A stretch of DNA of 64,000 nt from Roseicyclus persicicus (GTDB lineage Bacteria > Pseudomonadota > Alphaproteobacteria > Rhodobacterales > Rhodobacteraceae), in NCBI RefSeq assembly GCF_012395815.1, contig NZ_JAAZQQ010000002.1, positions 1 through 64,000 of the forward strand. The letters are read 5' to 3'. Position 1 is the stretch's first letter. Every line of letters begins with the position of its first letter. The notes under the pieces are model-generated. The model was given only the letters and a program-made list of their open reading frames with translations. It ran no database searches and was not told the origin of the DNA. The position numbers were made by a program, and so were the translations under genes. This document shows, piece by piece, positions 41,953 to 50,271 of the stretch.

Positions 41953-42678
41953 ATGGAGCGCTGGCTCGGTCTCGCAAGGTCGCTCGTGATCTATCACAAT
42001 CCCGCGACCGTGCGGGCGTGGCGCCGCTTTTATGGGCAGATCCTGCGCCCCGGCGACCTGGTGATCGACGTGGGCGCCCATGTCGGCACGCGGACCCGCG
42101 CGATGCGGCGGGCCGGCGCCCGCGTCGTGGCGCTGGAACCCCAGGCGCTGTTCGCGCGCTACCTGCGCCTGACCCTGCCGCGCGACATCGTGCTGATCGA
42201 GGCGGCGGCCGGCGGTGCCGAGACGGTGGCGCGGATGGCGGTGTCCTCGCGCCACCCCACCGTGTCGTCGCTGCAGGCGGCCTTCGTCGATGCGGCCCCG
42301 GCGGCGCCGGGCTTCGGCCATGTGCGCTGGGACCGGACCGAGGAGGTCCGGATGGTCACGCTCGACGGGCTGATCGCGCGGCACGGGGTGCCCGCCTACG
42401 TCAAGATCGACGTCGAGGGGTTCGAGATCGAGGTGCTGTCGGGCCTGTCCCGGCCGGTGCCGATGCTGTCGGTGGAATACCTGCCCGGGTTCGCCTCGCT
42501 GACCACCCGTGTGATCGCCCGGCTGGAGGAGCTCGGCCCCTACCGCTTCAACCCGGTGGTGGGGGAGCGGTCGGGCTTTCTCTGGCCCGACTGGCGCGAC
42601 GGGGCGGCGGCGCGCGAGTGGCTGGCGGGGCTGCCCGCCGACGCGGCCTCGGGCGACCTGTTCGCGCGGCTGCCCTAG
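41953..42678 (+). CDS. FkbM-family methyltransferase
   Basis: This is a 241-residue protein. SAM motif I is DLVIDVGAHVGTRTRAMRRA, followed by VVALEPQALFARYLRL. The family-specific VTLDGLIARHGVPAYVKIDV and EGFEIEVLSGL are present. FkbM-type enzymes O-methylate hydroxyls, often on glycans or lipids. GGTGAGGAC precedes the ATG at 41953. It is the only plus-strand gene inside the cluster and its stop shares the palindrome CTAG with the stop of the opposite inositol-monophosphatase gene. Confidence 0.88.
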   Translation: MERWLGLARSLVIYHNPATVRAWRRFYGQILRPGDLVIDVGAHVGTRTRAMRRAGARVVALEPQALFARYLRLTLPRDIVLIEAAAGGAETVARMAVSSRHPTVSSLQAAFVDAAPAAPGFGHVRWDRTEEVRMVTLDGLIARHGVPAYVKIDVEGFEIEVLSGLSRPVPMLSVEYLPGFASLTTRVIARLEELGPYRFNPVVGERSGFLWPDWRDGAAAREWLAGLPADAASGDLFARLP

Positions 42679-43454
42679 CCGCGGACCGTCGCGGCGAAGG
42701 CCGGGAACAGCGCCTGCGTGGCCGCGATCACGTTGCCCAGATCCTCGGGGCGCTCGCCCGGCGCCCAGCCCGCCACCTCGGCCCCGGCCTCGCGCAGCAG
42801 CACCAGCCCCGCCGCGATGTCCCAGGGCTGCAGCCGCCGTTCCCAGAACCCGTCCAGCCGCCCGGCCGCGACATAGGCGAGGTCGAGCGCCGCAGCCCCC
42901 ATCCGCCGCACCCCGGCGCAGCGTGGCATCAGGCGGGCGATGTCGGCGGCGTGGTCGTCGATATGGGCCATGCCGCCGAAGGGAATGCCGGTGCCGAACA
43001 GCGCGCGCGACAGGTCCGCGGTGTCGGCGGGCGCCATCGGCTGCCCGTTCAGCGCCGCGCCCCGTCCGCGGCAGGCGGCGAAGGTCTCGTCCTTCACCGG
43101 GTCGTGCACGACGCCCACGGTCAGCACGCCCGCCTCCTCCAGCGCGACGGACACCGCCCAGTGGCCGATCCCGCGTAGGAAGTTCGTGGTGCCGTCCAGC
43201 GGGTCGACGATCCAGCGCCGTCCGCCGCCGCCGGCCGCCCCGGTCTCCTCGCCGAGCCAGCCGTCGCCGGGCCGCGCCGCGGCGATGCCGGCGCGCAGGT
43301 GGTCCTCGGCGGCGCGGTCGGCCTCGGACACGAAGTCGCCGGCGCGCTTGGTGTCGACCCGCAGCCGCCCGCGCGCGGCCCAGTGCCCGAGCAGGATCAC
43401 GCCGGCCTCCCGCGCGAGGCGCTCCGCCAGCGCGAGGTCGTCCTCTGCAGCCAT
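42675..43454 (-). CDS. inositol monophosphatase family phosphatase
   Basis: This 259-residue enzyme belongs to the Mg2+-dependent IMPase family. Motifs are GDFVSEADRAAED, LGEETGA, WIVDPLDGTTNFLRG and WERRLQPWDIAAGLVLLREAG, giving all metal ligands (Glu, Asp, Asp, Asp). It may act on inositol phosphate, on 3'-phosphoadenosine phosphate (CysQ-like) or on another sugar phosphate. In this cluster, with a CDP-alcohol phosphatidyltransferase, removal of phosphate from a head-group precursor is plausible. The start at 43454 is 4 bases after the GT4 stop codon. Confidence 0.9.
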   Translation of the reverse strand: MAAEDDLALAERLAREAGVILLGHWAARGRLRVDTKRAGDFVSEADRAAEDHLRAGIAAARPGDGWLGEETGAAGGGGRRWIVDPLDGTTNFLRGIGHWAVSVALEEAGVLTVGVVHDPVKDETFAACRGRGAALNGQPMAPADTADLSRALFGTGIPFGGMAHIDDHAADIARLMPRCAGVRRMGAAALDLAYVAAGRLDGFWERRLQPWDIAAGLVLLREAGAEVAGWAPGERPEDLGNVIAATQALFPAFAATVRG

Positions 43455-43458
43455 CGCC

Positions 43459-44514
43459 TCAGGCCCCCGCCGCCACGCGGTCGAGCACGCCCGCCACCAC
43501 CCGCGCGGTGTCCTCCCAGCCCGGCAGGGCCGCCCCCGCCGCCGCCGAGGCCGCCGCCATCGCCGCCCGCGTGCCGTCCTCGTCCAGCACCCGCGCCAGC
43601 GCCCCGGCGAAGGCCGCGGGGTCGTCGGGCGGCACCATGAGGCCCGCCCCCGGCGCCACCGTGTCGGGCACCGCGCCTGTGGCGCAGGTGACGATCGGCA
43701 GGCCATGCGCCATCGCCTCGTCGAACACGATGCCGTAGCCCTCGTAGCGGGTCGCCAGCGCGAAGACGGCGGCCTGCCCGTAGAGCCGCGCCAGTTCCGC
43801 GCCGGGGACGCGGCCGGCCAGCCGCACCCGCCCGGCCAGCCCCGCCTCGGCCACCAGCCGCGACAGGAGCGCGGCGTGCCCCGCATCCAGCGCCGAGCCG
43901 ACGATCACCGCCTGCCAGGGCCGGTCCGCCAGCTGCGCCAGCGCGCGGATCAGCACGTCATGCCCCTTGCGCGGCACCTGGATGCCCACCGACAGGATCA
44001 GTGGCGGATCGGCCTTGTCCACCCGCCCCATCGGCCGGTCGGTGCCGGGCCGCGCGATGGTGATGCGGTCGGCGGGGACGCCGTAGTCCGACACCAGCAG
44101 CGCGGCGGTGTGCGGGCTCGGCACGAGGACATGGGCGGCCAAAGCGAGGTTGTCGCGCTCGGTCCGGTACAGGTGGTCGCGGCGGTCGGCGGGCAGGCTG
44201 CCCTCGTGCGCCAGCGGGTGGTGCACCAGCGCCACAATGGGGGCGGCCATGCCGGTCAGCACCGCGCGGTCCATCGCCCCCATCGCCAGCCCGTCGATGA
44301 TGACGGGGCAGCCCGCCGGCACCTCGGCGAGGCGGGCCGCGGCCGCGGCCATGTCGGCCGGGGTCGGATCGGGGAACGACCCGCCCAGCGCCACATGCGC
44401 CACCTCGCGGCCCAGCGCGCGCAGCCCGCACAGCAGGCGACGGTCGTAGATGTAGCCCCCCGTCAGGGTCATCAGGTCGCCGGGGACGGCGAGGGCGGCG
44501 CTCGGGGCGGTCAT
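43459..44514 (-). CDS. GT4-family glycosyltransferase
   Basis: This is a 351-residue GT-B enzyme. ILSVGIQVPRKGHDVLIRAL starts the second Rossmann domain, and ATRYEGYGIVFDEAMAHGLP has the Glu-x7-Glu signature (EGYGIVFDE). The N-terminal GDLMTLTGGYIYDRRLL is typical of a glycosyltransferase subgroup with an acceptor-binding Gly-rich loop. The donor is unknown. It is the fourth gene of a minus-strand series that starts with the CDP-alcohol phosphatidyltransferase; it most likely glycosylates the lipid or head group made there. Confidence 0.88.
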   Translation of the reverse strand: MTAPSAALAVPGDLMTLTGGYIYDRRLLCGLRALGREVAHVALGGSFPDPTPADMAAAAARLAEVPAGCPVIIDGLAMGAMDRAVLTGMAAPIVALVHHPLAHEGSLPADRRDHLYRTERDNLALAAHVLVPSPHTAALLVSDYGVPADRITIARPGTDRPMGRVDKADPPLILSVGIQVPRKGHDVLIRALAQLADRPWQAVIVGSALDAGHAALLSRLVAEAGLAGRVRLAGRVPGAELARLYGQAAVFALATRYEGYGIVFDEAMAHGLPIVTCATGAVPDTVAPGAGLMVPPDDPAAFAGALARVLDEDGTRAAMAAASAAAGAALPGWEDTARVVAGVLDRVAAGA

Positions 44515-44609
44515 GGTCAGGGGCTCCGGTCAGGGGCAGGGCAGGGCACGCGCCCGGTGCGGGACATGGGACGCGGCGGCGCGGCGTCCAGCTTCGGGCG
44601 GGCGCGGGG

Positions 44610-45542
44610 TCACGGCTTGACCGGGCGCGCGCCGGTGGCGACGGCCGCCGCGACGGCCCCGGGCAGCGCCGCCACCAGCACGGCGACACCGAAGGCGACG
44701 CTGGCCGCCAGGCCCTCGGCCGCGGTCGCGCCGGCCAGCGGCAGCAGCACCGCGGCGGCCCCCTCGCGCAGGCCCCAGCCGCTGACCGTGACCGGGACCA
44801 GCATGGTGAACAGGATCAGCGGCACCAGCACCAGCGCGGCCCCGGGCGCCAGCGCCACGCCGACGGCGGCGGCGCAAAGCGCGAAGGCCGCGATGTTGAG
44901 GAGTGCCGTGGCCGCGCTCATCGCCGCCTGCCGGGTCCGCACCCGCGGCGCCCACACGGCCCGCAGGAAGGCCGCTCCGGTGCCCGCCATCGCGCGGCCC
45001 GCCCGCCCCGGCAGCCGCGGCCCCGCCAGCGCCAGCGCCAGCACCACCGCAACCGCCCCCGCAAGGCCCGCCAGCACCGGCGGCAGGAGCCAGCCCGGCC
45101 AGTCGAAGCCCCCGGGCACCGCCAGCGTGCCGGCCACCGCCCCCGCGAACAGCAGGAGCAGCGCCGCCTGGCCCGCCAGCCGCTCGAACAGGACCGCCTG
45201 CCCCGAGGCCAGCAGCCCCGCCTGCGCCCGCGCCCGGACCGCCCGGCCCGCATCGCCCAGAACGCCCCCCGGCAGGGCCTGGTTCACGATCTGCGACAGG
45301 TAGTATTCCCGCAGCGCCGTGCGCCGGTCGAGCACGATGCCCAGCTGCCCCGCGGTCAGCCGCCAGCGCAGCGCCGACAGCACCGTCTGCGCCGTCAGCG
45401 CCGCCAGTGCCGCCGCCAGCCACAGGGGCTGCGCCGCGGCGAGGTGGCCCAGGGCCGCCCGCCCGTCGGCGACATGCCACAGCACCGCAAGCAGGCCCAC
45501 GGCCACCCCGACCTGCACCACCCGGACCAGCGGCCGCGCCAT
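44610..45542 (-). CDS. UPF0104/LPG-synthase-TM-like integral membrane protein (flippase-like)
   Basis: This is a 310-residue protein with about seven hydrophobic segments. LSALRWRLTAGQLG, YYLSQIVNQALPGGVLGDAGRAVRA and the later LIPFT-like VPLILFTMLVPVTVSGWGLREGA match the lysylphosphatidylglycerol-synthase transmembrane / UPF0104 family. Members are proposed to flip lipids or lipid-linked glycans across membranes. The soluble transferase domain of true MprF is absent. The gene lies between the GT4 and sulfatase-fold genes. Confidence 0.82.
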   Translation of the reverse strand: MARPLVRVVQVGVAVGLLAVLWHVADGRAALGHLAAAQPLWLAAALAALTAQTVLSALRWRLTAGQLGIVLDRRTALREYYLSQIVNQALPGGVLGDAGRAVRARAQAGLLASGQAVLFERLAGQAALLLLFAGAVAGTLAVPGGFDWPGWLLPPVLAGLAGAVAVVLALALAGPRLPGRAGRAMAGTGAAFLRAVWAPRVRTRQAAMSAATALLNIAAFALCAAAVGVALAPGAALVLVPLILFTMLVPVTVSGWGLREGAAAVLLPLAGATAAEGLAASVAFGVAVLVAALPGAVAAAVATGARPVKP

Positions 45543-45546
45543 CGCC

Positions 45547-47178
45547 TCAGCCCTCCCCGCCCGGCGCGGCGGTGGTGAAGCTCTGCAGGATGCGGTCGCG
45601 CATCCGGTCCATCGGCACCACGGTCGCGTCCGCCGGCGGGATCAGGCCGGGGGCAAGGCCCCAGTCCGCGGCGGCGCGGTCGACCAGGTGGGCCGGGCCG
45701 ATCACGTGGATCGGCACGTCGGGCCGGTCGTCCAGCGCGACGAAGCCCGCCGCCTGGTGGTCGCCCAGCACGATCATCAGCGGCGGGTCGTCGGCGTGGC
45801 GCGCGGCGTAGGACAGCACCACCTGCAGCGCGTAGTCGATGGCCAGCCGGTATTGCGCCCGCACCCGGTCGCGGTCGCGCCAGACCACGTCGGGCGGATC
45901 GCCCGCCGCCGCCATCGCGTCGAAGACGCGCCCGTCGCCGAGGACGTCCCAGTCGACCATCTCGGGCACAGGCACCCAGGGCGCGTGGCTCGACCCGGTG
46001 GCGAGCTGGATGAAATACGGCCGGTCATCGGGCCGCGCGTCGCGCAGCAGGCGGTCCATCGCGGCGAAGGTGAACTGGTCGGGCATCGTGACCCAGTTGA
46101 AGTTGCGCCCGGCATAGCCGAGGTCGGCCGCGGCGAGGATGGTCTCGAACCCCATCACGCTGCTTTCCGGCCAGTCGAGCGTGATCTGCGGCATCACGGC
46201 GGCGGTGTGGAACCCGGCCCGCGCGGCGAGGTGGTAGAGCGTCTGCCGGTTCGAGGCGAGCACCGCGCCATAGCGTGTCTGCCCGTCGACCCAGAGCCCG
46301 TTGGCAAAGGTGGAATGCGCCAGCCAGCTCTGCCCGCCGCGGGTGGGCGAGGCGAGCAGGCCCGAGGCCATGGCAAGGCCGCGCGCGGCCAGATCGGCCT
46401 CGCCCGCGGCCAGCGTGGCGCGGTGCAGGTCGGCGAACAGCGGCGTGTCGAGGCTGGTGCGCCCGTAGCTTTCCACGAAGACGACGATCACGTCGCGGTC
46501 GATCGCGTCGAGAAGCCCGGCACCGCCGGCGAAGGGGTCGGTCGCGGCGGCGGCCTCGAAGGCGCGCAGGTCGGCCAGCGTCGCCTGCGCCATCAGCAGC
46601 CGTTCGAGGCCCACGCGGGCGGTGAAGGCCGCGCCGGGGGGCTGCGCCGGCAGGTCCCAGCGGCCCATGGTGTCGCCGACCTCGGCGGTGGCGACCCCGG
46701 CCGCGGCGATGGCCGCCACCGCCGCGCCGGCCCGGAGCACCGCCCGCCCCGGCCGCGCCGCGGCCCAGACGCCGGTTGCCCACCACAGCGCCGCCGCGGC
46801 CGCGGCCACGGCCAGCAGCGCCGCCGCGGCCGCCAGCACCGTCAGCGCCGGCCCGATCGCACCCGTCAGGAGCCGCATCCCCGCCTCGACCAGCGCGAGG
46901 TCGGCGACCGGGTTGAAGCCCCGTGCCAGCGCCGTGAACATGGCGTAGTCCGCCGCCTTGAGCACCGCGATCAGCAGGAGAAGCGCGACGAGCCCCGCGC
47001 GCAGGGCGCGCCCGGCCCGCCCGTCGCCCACCGCCATCAGCCCCAGCAGCACGGCCGGCCATTCCAGCGGGAAGGCCGCCAGCGCGCCCCAGGTCATCGC
47101 GTCGGGGTGGTTGGGCTGCACCAGCACGAGGTAGAGGATCAGGGCGGCCAGACCCAGCCGCAGGGCGGTGCGCGTCAC
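45547..47178 (-). CDS. sulfatase/alkaline-phosphatase-superfamily membrane enzyme
   Basis: This is a 543-residue protein with about five transmembrane segments in residues 1-200, then a periplasmic sulfatase-fold domain. VIVVFVESYGRTSLDTP holds the metal-binding Glu and the Thr nucleophile, as in LtaS and phosphoethanolamine transferases. STFANGLWVDGQ, SSHAPWVP and IVLGDHQAA add the remaining metal ligands. Such enzymes move phospho-head groups rather than cut sulfates. The GTG start overlaps the preceding stop (GTGA), coupling it to the CDP-alcohol phosphatidyltransferase. Confidence 0.82.
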   Translation of the reverse strand: MTRTALRLGLAALILYLVLVQPNHPDAMTWGALAAFPLEWPAVLLGLMAVGDGRAGRALRAGLVALLLLIAVLKAADYAMFTALARGFNPVADLALVEAGMRLLTGAIGPALTVLAAAAALLAVAAAAAALWWATGVWAAARPGRAVLRAGAAVAAIAAAGVATAEVGDTMGRWDLPAQPPGAAFTARVGLERLLMAQATLADLRAFEAAAATDPFAGGAGLLDAIDRDVIVVFVESYGRTSLDTPLFADLHRATLAAGEADLAARGLAMASGLLASPTRGGQSWLAHSTFANGLWVDGQTRYGAVLASNRQTLYHLAARAGFHTAAVMPQITLDWPESSVMGFETILAAADLGYAGRNFNWVTMPDQFTFAAMDRLLRDARPDDRPYFIQLATGSSHAPWVPVPEMVDWDVLGDGRVFDAMAAAGDPPDVVWRDRDRVRAQYRLAIDYALQVVLSYAARHADDPPLMIVLGDHQAAGFVALDDRPDVPIHVIGPAHLVDRAAADWGLAPGLIPPADATVVPMDRMRDRILQSFTTAAPGGEG

Positions 47179-47921
47179 GACCGGGTCCGCCACAGCCAGA
47201 GCACGTCGCGCCCGAAGGACCAGCCCAGCACCGCGGCCCCGCCGGCCAGGATGGCCACCGCGACAGGGCCCTGCACCACCGGCGCCTGCAGCGCGATCAG
47301 CGCCGCGATCTGCACCACGCAGGCGGCCTTGCGCCCGAAGCGGTCGGGCAGCGGCGCGAGGAGCCACGGCCAGACCGCGCCCGCGGCGACGAACACGTAG
47401 CGCGGCAACCCCAGCAGCAGCACCGCCGCGCCCACGGTTCCCGCGGCCCAGGCGTTGAGCGCCAGGATCAGTCCCAGCGCCGCGTCCACCTCCATGTCGA
47501 AGCGCGCCCCGAAGGCCGACACCCGGCCCTGCCGCCGGGCCAGCCAGCCGTCCGCCCCGTCGAGCGTCAGCGCCACCAGCGCCACGGCCAGCACCGCCCA
47601 GCCCGAGGCGGGCGCCACCAGCGGCGCCAGCAGCGCGGCGGTCAGCGCCAGCCGGGCCAGCGTCACCAGATTGGCCGCGCCGAGATCGGGGTGGGGGTAG
47701 CCCCGCCGCATCCCCGCGACGGCCAACGCGGCCCCCGCAAGGTGCCCCGCCAGCGCCACGCCCACGGGCGCCGGCGACGGGCCGCCCAGCGCCGCGGCCA
47801 GCGCCGCGACGGCGGGCGCCGCGGCCAGCGCGGCAAGCCCCAGGCCCGCCACGGGGCCGTGGCGCAGCGGCAGGGGCGCAGGGATGTGCGGGGCGGCAGG
47901 GGTGCGATCGAAGTCGGCCAT
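47175..47921 (-). CDS. CDP-alcohol phosphatidyltransferase family protein
   Basis: This is a 248-residue membrane enzyme with about six hydrophobic segments. The full signature D-G-x2-A-R-x8-G-x3-D-x3-D is present as LDGADGWLARRQ then GRVSAFGARFDMEVDA. It attaches a CDP-activated alcohol to a lipid-type acceptor. Upstream residues 1-70 hold an extra hydrophobic N-terminal part. It heads the minus-strand series of five genes (phosphatidyltransferase, sulfatase-fold, UPF0104, GT4, IMPase). The lipid made is unknown. Confidence 0.88.
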   Translation of the reverse strand: MADFDRTPAAPHIPAPLPLRHGPVAGLGLAALAAAPAVAALAAALGGPSPAPVGVALAGHLAGAALAVAGMRRGYPHPDLGAANLVTLARLALTAALLAPLVAPASGWAVLAVALVALTLDGADGWLARRQGRVSAFGARFDMEVDAALGLILALNAWAAGTVGAAVLLLGLPRYVFVAAGAVWPWLLAPLPDRFGRKAACVVQIAALIALQAPVVQGPVAVAILAGGAAVLGWSFGRDVLWLWRTRS

Positions 47922-48028
47922 GGCGCGGAGTCTAGCATCGCCGCGATCCTGTCAAGCCACCGCCCCGCCGCTTGAACCCGCCGGGGGCAGGGCTAACTGC
48001 CAGAGGGGAAGTCAAAGGGCGGCGCGGC

Positions 48029-48580
48029 ATGGACCAGACACGGTATTCCAACACGGCGCGCGGGCTGCACTGGCTGATGGCGGTGCTGATCGTGCTGACG
48101 GTGCCCGCCGGCCTCGTGATGGTGCAGGAGGGCATCAGCCGCGACCTGCAGAACGCGCTGTTCCTGTATCACAAGAACGTGGGCGTCCTGCTGCTGCTGC
48201 TGGTCGCCGTCCGTCTGGCGTGGCGCTGGCGCAACCCGCCGCCGCCCAAGCCCGCAAGCCTGCCGCAGTGGCAGGCGCGCATCGCCGAGGCGACCCACGT
48301 CGCGCTCTATGCCCTGCTCGTCGCGGTGCCGGTGGCCGGCTACGTCCGGGTCCGGGCGGGCGGTTTTCCGATCGAAAGCCTCGACGCGCTGGGCGTGCCC
48401 GCCCTTGTCCCGCGTTCGGACGCGCTGGCCGAGGTGGCCAAGACGATCCATTACGGCGCCGGTCTCCTGATCGCCGCCGTGATCGCGCTCCATGTCGGCG
48501 CCGCCTTGTTTCACGGCATCGTGAAGCGCGACGGCGTGTTTTCGCGCATGTGGCCGCCGCTCGGCGGTCGGGGCCGCTGA
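48029..48580 (+). CDS. cytochrome b561 family protein
   Basis: This is a 183-residue, four-helix membrane protein that moves electrons through two b hemes. Candidate heme ligands are His in RGLHWLM, LYHKNVG, EATHVALYALL and IALHVGAALFHG, in the usual order for the YodB/CybB type. YRVRAGG-like loops precede helix 4. It is divergent from the CDP-alcohol phosphatidyltransferase gene and stands upstream of opgH. Confidence 0.9.
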   Translation: MDQTRYSNTARGLHWLMAVLIVLTVPAGLVMVQEGISRDLQNALFLYHKNVGVLLLLLVAVRLAWRWRNPPPPKPASLPQWQARIAEATHVALYALLVAVPVAGYVRVRAGGFPIESLDALGVPALVPRSDALAEVAKTIHYGAGLLIAAVIALHVGAALFHGIVKRDGVFSRMWPPLGGRGR

Positions 48581-48684
48581 CGCCATCTTGCATCCGCCAA
48601 CCGGCGAGATACCTCCGCGCCCTGCCGGGGAGAATCAGAGCGCCCGGTCATCATGTCGGGCCCGAAGGAGGGGCCGGTCAGAAA

Positions 48685-50271
48685 ATGTCAGTGGCAGAGA
48701 TCACATTCCGCCCCGTGCGGACGCGGACAGGCCTCGTGGACAGGCCCGGCTTTGGCTGGCTCATCGCGCATCTCGGGCTGACCCTGCTGGGCGCCGCGGC
48801 CATCGCCGCGGCCGTCGCGGTCGCGGTGACGGCCTGGACCCCGTCCGCCTGGGCGGCGCTGGCCCTGGTGACCCTCGGGGCGATCTGGATCGCCGGCGGC
48901 GCCGCGACCGCGCTGCTCGGCCTGCTGCAGCCGGCGGCGCCGGTCGCCCGGATCGAAGATGGTTGGCGCCCCTCGGGCCGCACTGCGCTGCTCGTGCTGC
49001 TGTGCGGCGAGGAGGCGGGCCCGCTCGCCACCCATCTCGGCGCGCTGCGCCGGGGCGCCGATGCGCTGGGCCTCGGCGACGGCGCCGCCGACATCTTCGT
49101 GCTGTCCGACACCCGTGACCCCGCCCGCATCGCCGCCGAGGAAGAGGCCCTCGCCCCCCTCGTCGCCGCGGGTGCGATCACCTACCGCCGCCGCGCCGAC
49201 AACGTCGGCCGCAAGCCGGGCAACATCGCCGACTGGCTGGCGACCCGGTCGGACGGCTACGCCTACATGCTGGTGCTCGACGCCGACAGCCGGATGAGCG
49301 CGGGCCGCGTGCGGTCCCTGATCCACCGGATGGAAAGCCAGCCGCGTCTCGGCCTGCTGCAGGCGGGCATGGCGATGGTCCCGGGCCGGAGCCTGTTCGG
49401 CCGCCACCAGCGCCTCGCCTCGCGCCTGTTGTCTCACAACTTCGGCCGCGGGCTCGCGGCCTGGTCGGGCGAGGCCGGCAACTACTGGGGCCACAACGCG
49501 ATCATGCGCGTCGCCGCCTTCCGCAGCGCGGTGTCGCTGCCGGTGCTGTCGGGCCGCGCGCCCTTTGGCGGGCCGCCGCTCAGCCACGACTTCATCGAGG
49601 CCGCCTGGATCCGCCGCGCCGGCTGGGCCGTGGCGCTCGACCCCGACATGCGCGGCAGCGCCGAGGACGGGCCGCAGACGCTGGCCGAGTTCCACAAGCG
49701 CGACCGCCGCTGGTGCCAGGGCAACCTGCAGCACGTCCGACTGATCGCCGAGCCGGGGCTAGACCCGGTCAGCCGGCTGCACCTCGCCTCGGGCATCGCG
49801 AGCTACCTCGCCGCCCCGGTCTGGTTCGCGCTGGTGGGGCTGGTCGCCACCGGGTCGGTGCGGGTCGAGGGCGCGCTGCCGCTGGTCGTGGTGGCGGGCG
49901 TGCTGCTGCTGCCCAAGCTCTGCGCGCTGGGCCACTGGCTGGTGCGTGCGCGCACCGCGGCGCGCCGGGCGCTCATCCTGCGCGCCAGCCTGGGCGAGCT
50001 GGCGCTGTCCACCCTGATCGCGCCGCTGGTGATGGTGCGCCAGACCGCGGCCGTTCTGTCGGTCCTGTCCGGGCGCGACTGCGGCTGGAAATCCGGCCGC
50101 GCGCCGCGCCTGCGGGTGCCGGCGGGCGTGCCCGAGGCGGCGGTGGGCCTGGCGCTGGTGGCCGTGGCCGCCGCGACCGAGCCGGCCTCGTCGGCCGCGT
50201 GGCTCCTGCCCGTGGCGCTGCCGCTCCTGGGCGCGCCGCTCCTGCAGCGCCTGCTCGATCGGGGGGCATGA
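48685..50271 (+). CDS. opgH: glucan biosynthesis glucosyltransferase H
   Basis: This is a 528-residue inner-membrane GT2 enzyme that makes the glucose backbone of osmoregulated periplasmic glucans. Two hydrophobic segments near the N-terminus precede the catalytic domain: FVLSDTRDP, VGRKPGNIADWL, LVLDADSRM (metal-binding DxD) and HKRDRRWCQGNLQH (the processive RxxRW region). Membrane segments follow. Length is shorter than E. coli OpgH but normal for Rhodobacterales. It overlaps opgG by an ATGA and the gene order H-G is reversed relative to E. coli. Confidence 0.92.
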   Translation: MSVAEITFRPVRTRTGLVDRPGFGWLIAHLGLTLLGAAAIAAAVAVAVTAWTPSAWAALALVTLGAIWIAGGAATALLGLLQPAAPVARIEDGWRPSGRTALLVLLCGEEAGPLATHLGALRRGADALGLGDGAADIFVLSDTRDPARIAAEEEALAPLVAAGAITYRRRADNVGRKPGNIADWLATRSDGYAYMLVLDADSRMSAGRVRSLIHRMESQPRLGLLQAGMAMVPGRSLFGRHQRLASRLLSHNFGRGLAAWSGEAGNYWGHNAIMRVAAFRSAVSLPVLSGRAPFGGPPLSHDFIEAAWIRRAGWAVALDPDMRGSAEDGPQTLAEFHKRDRRWCQGNLQHVRLIAEPGLDPVSRLHLASGIASYLAAPVWFALVGLVATGSVRVEGALPLVVVAGVLLLPKLCALGHWLVRARTAARRALILRASLGELALSTLIAPLVMVRQTAAVLSVLSGRDCGWKSGRAPRLRVPAGVPEAAVGLALVAVAAATEPASSAAWLLPVALPLLGAPLLQRLLDRGA

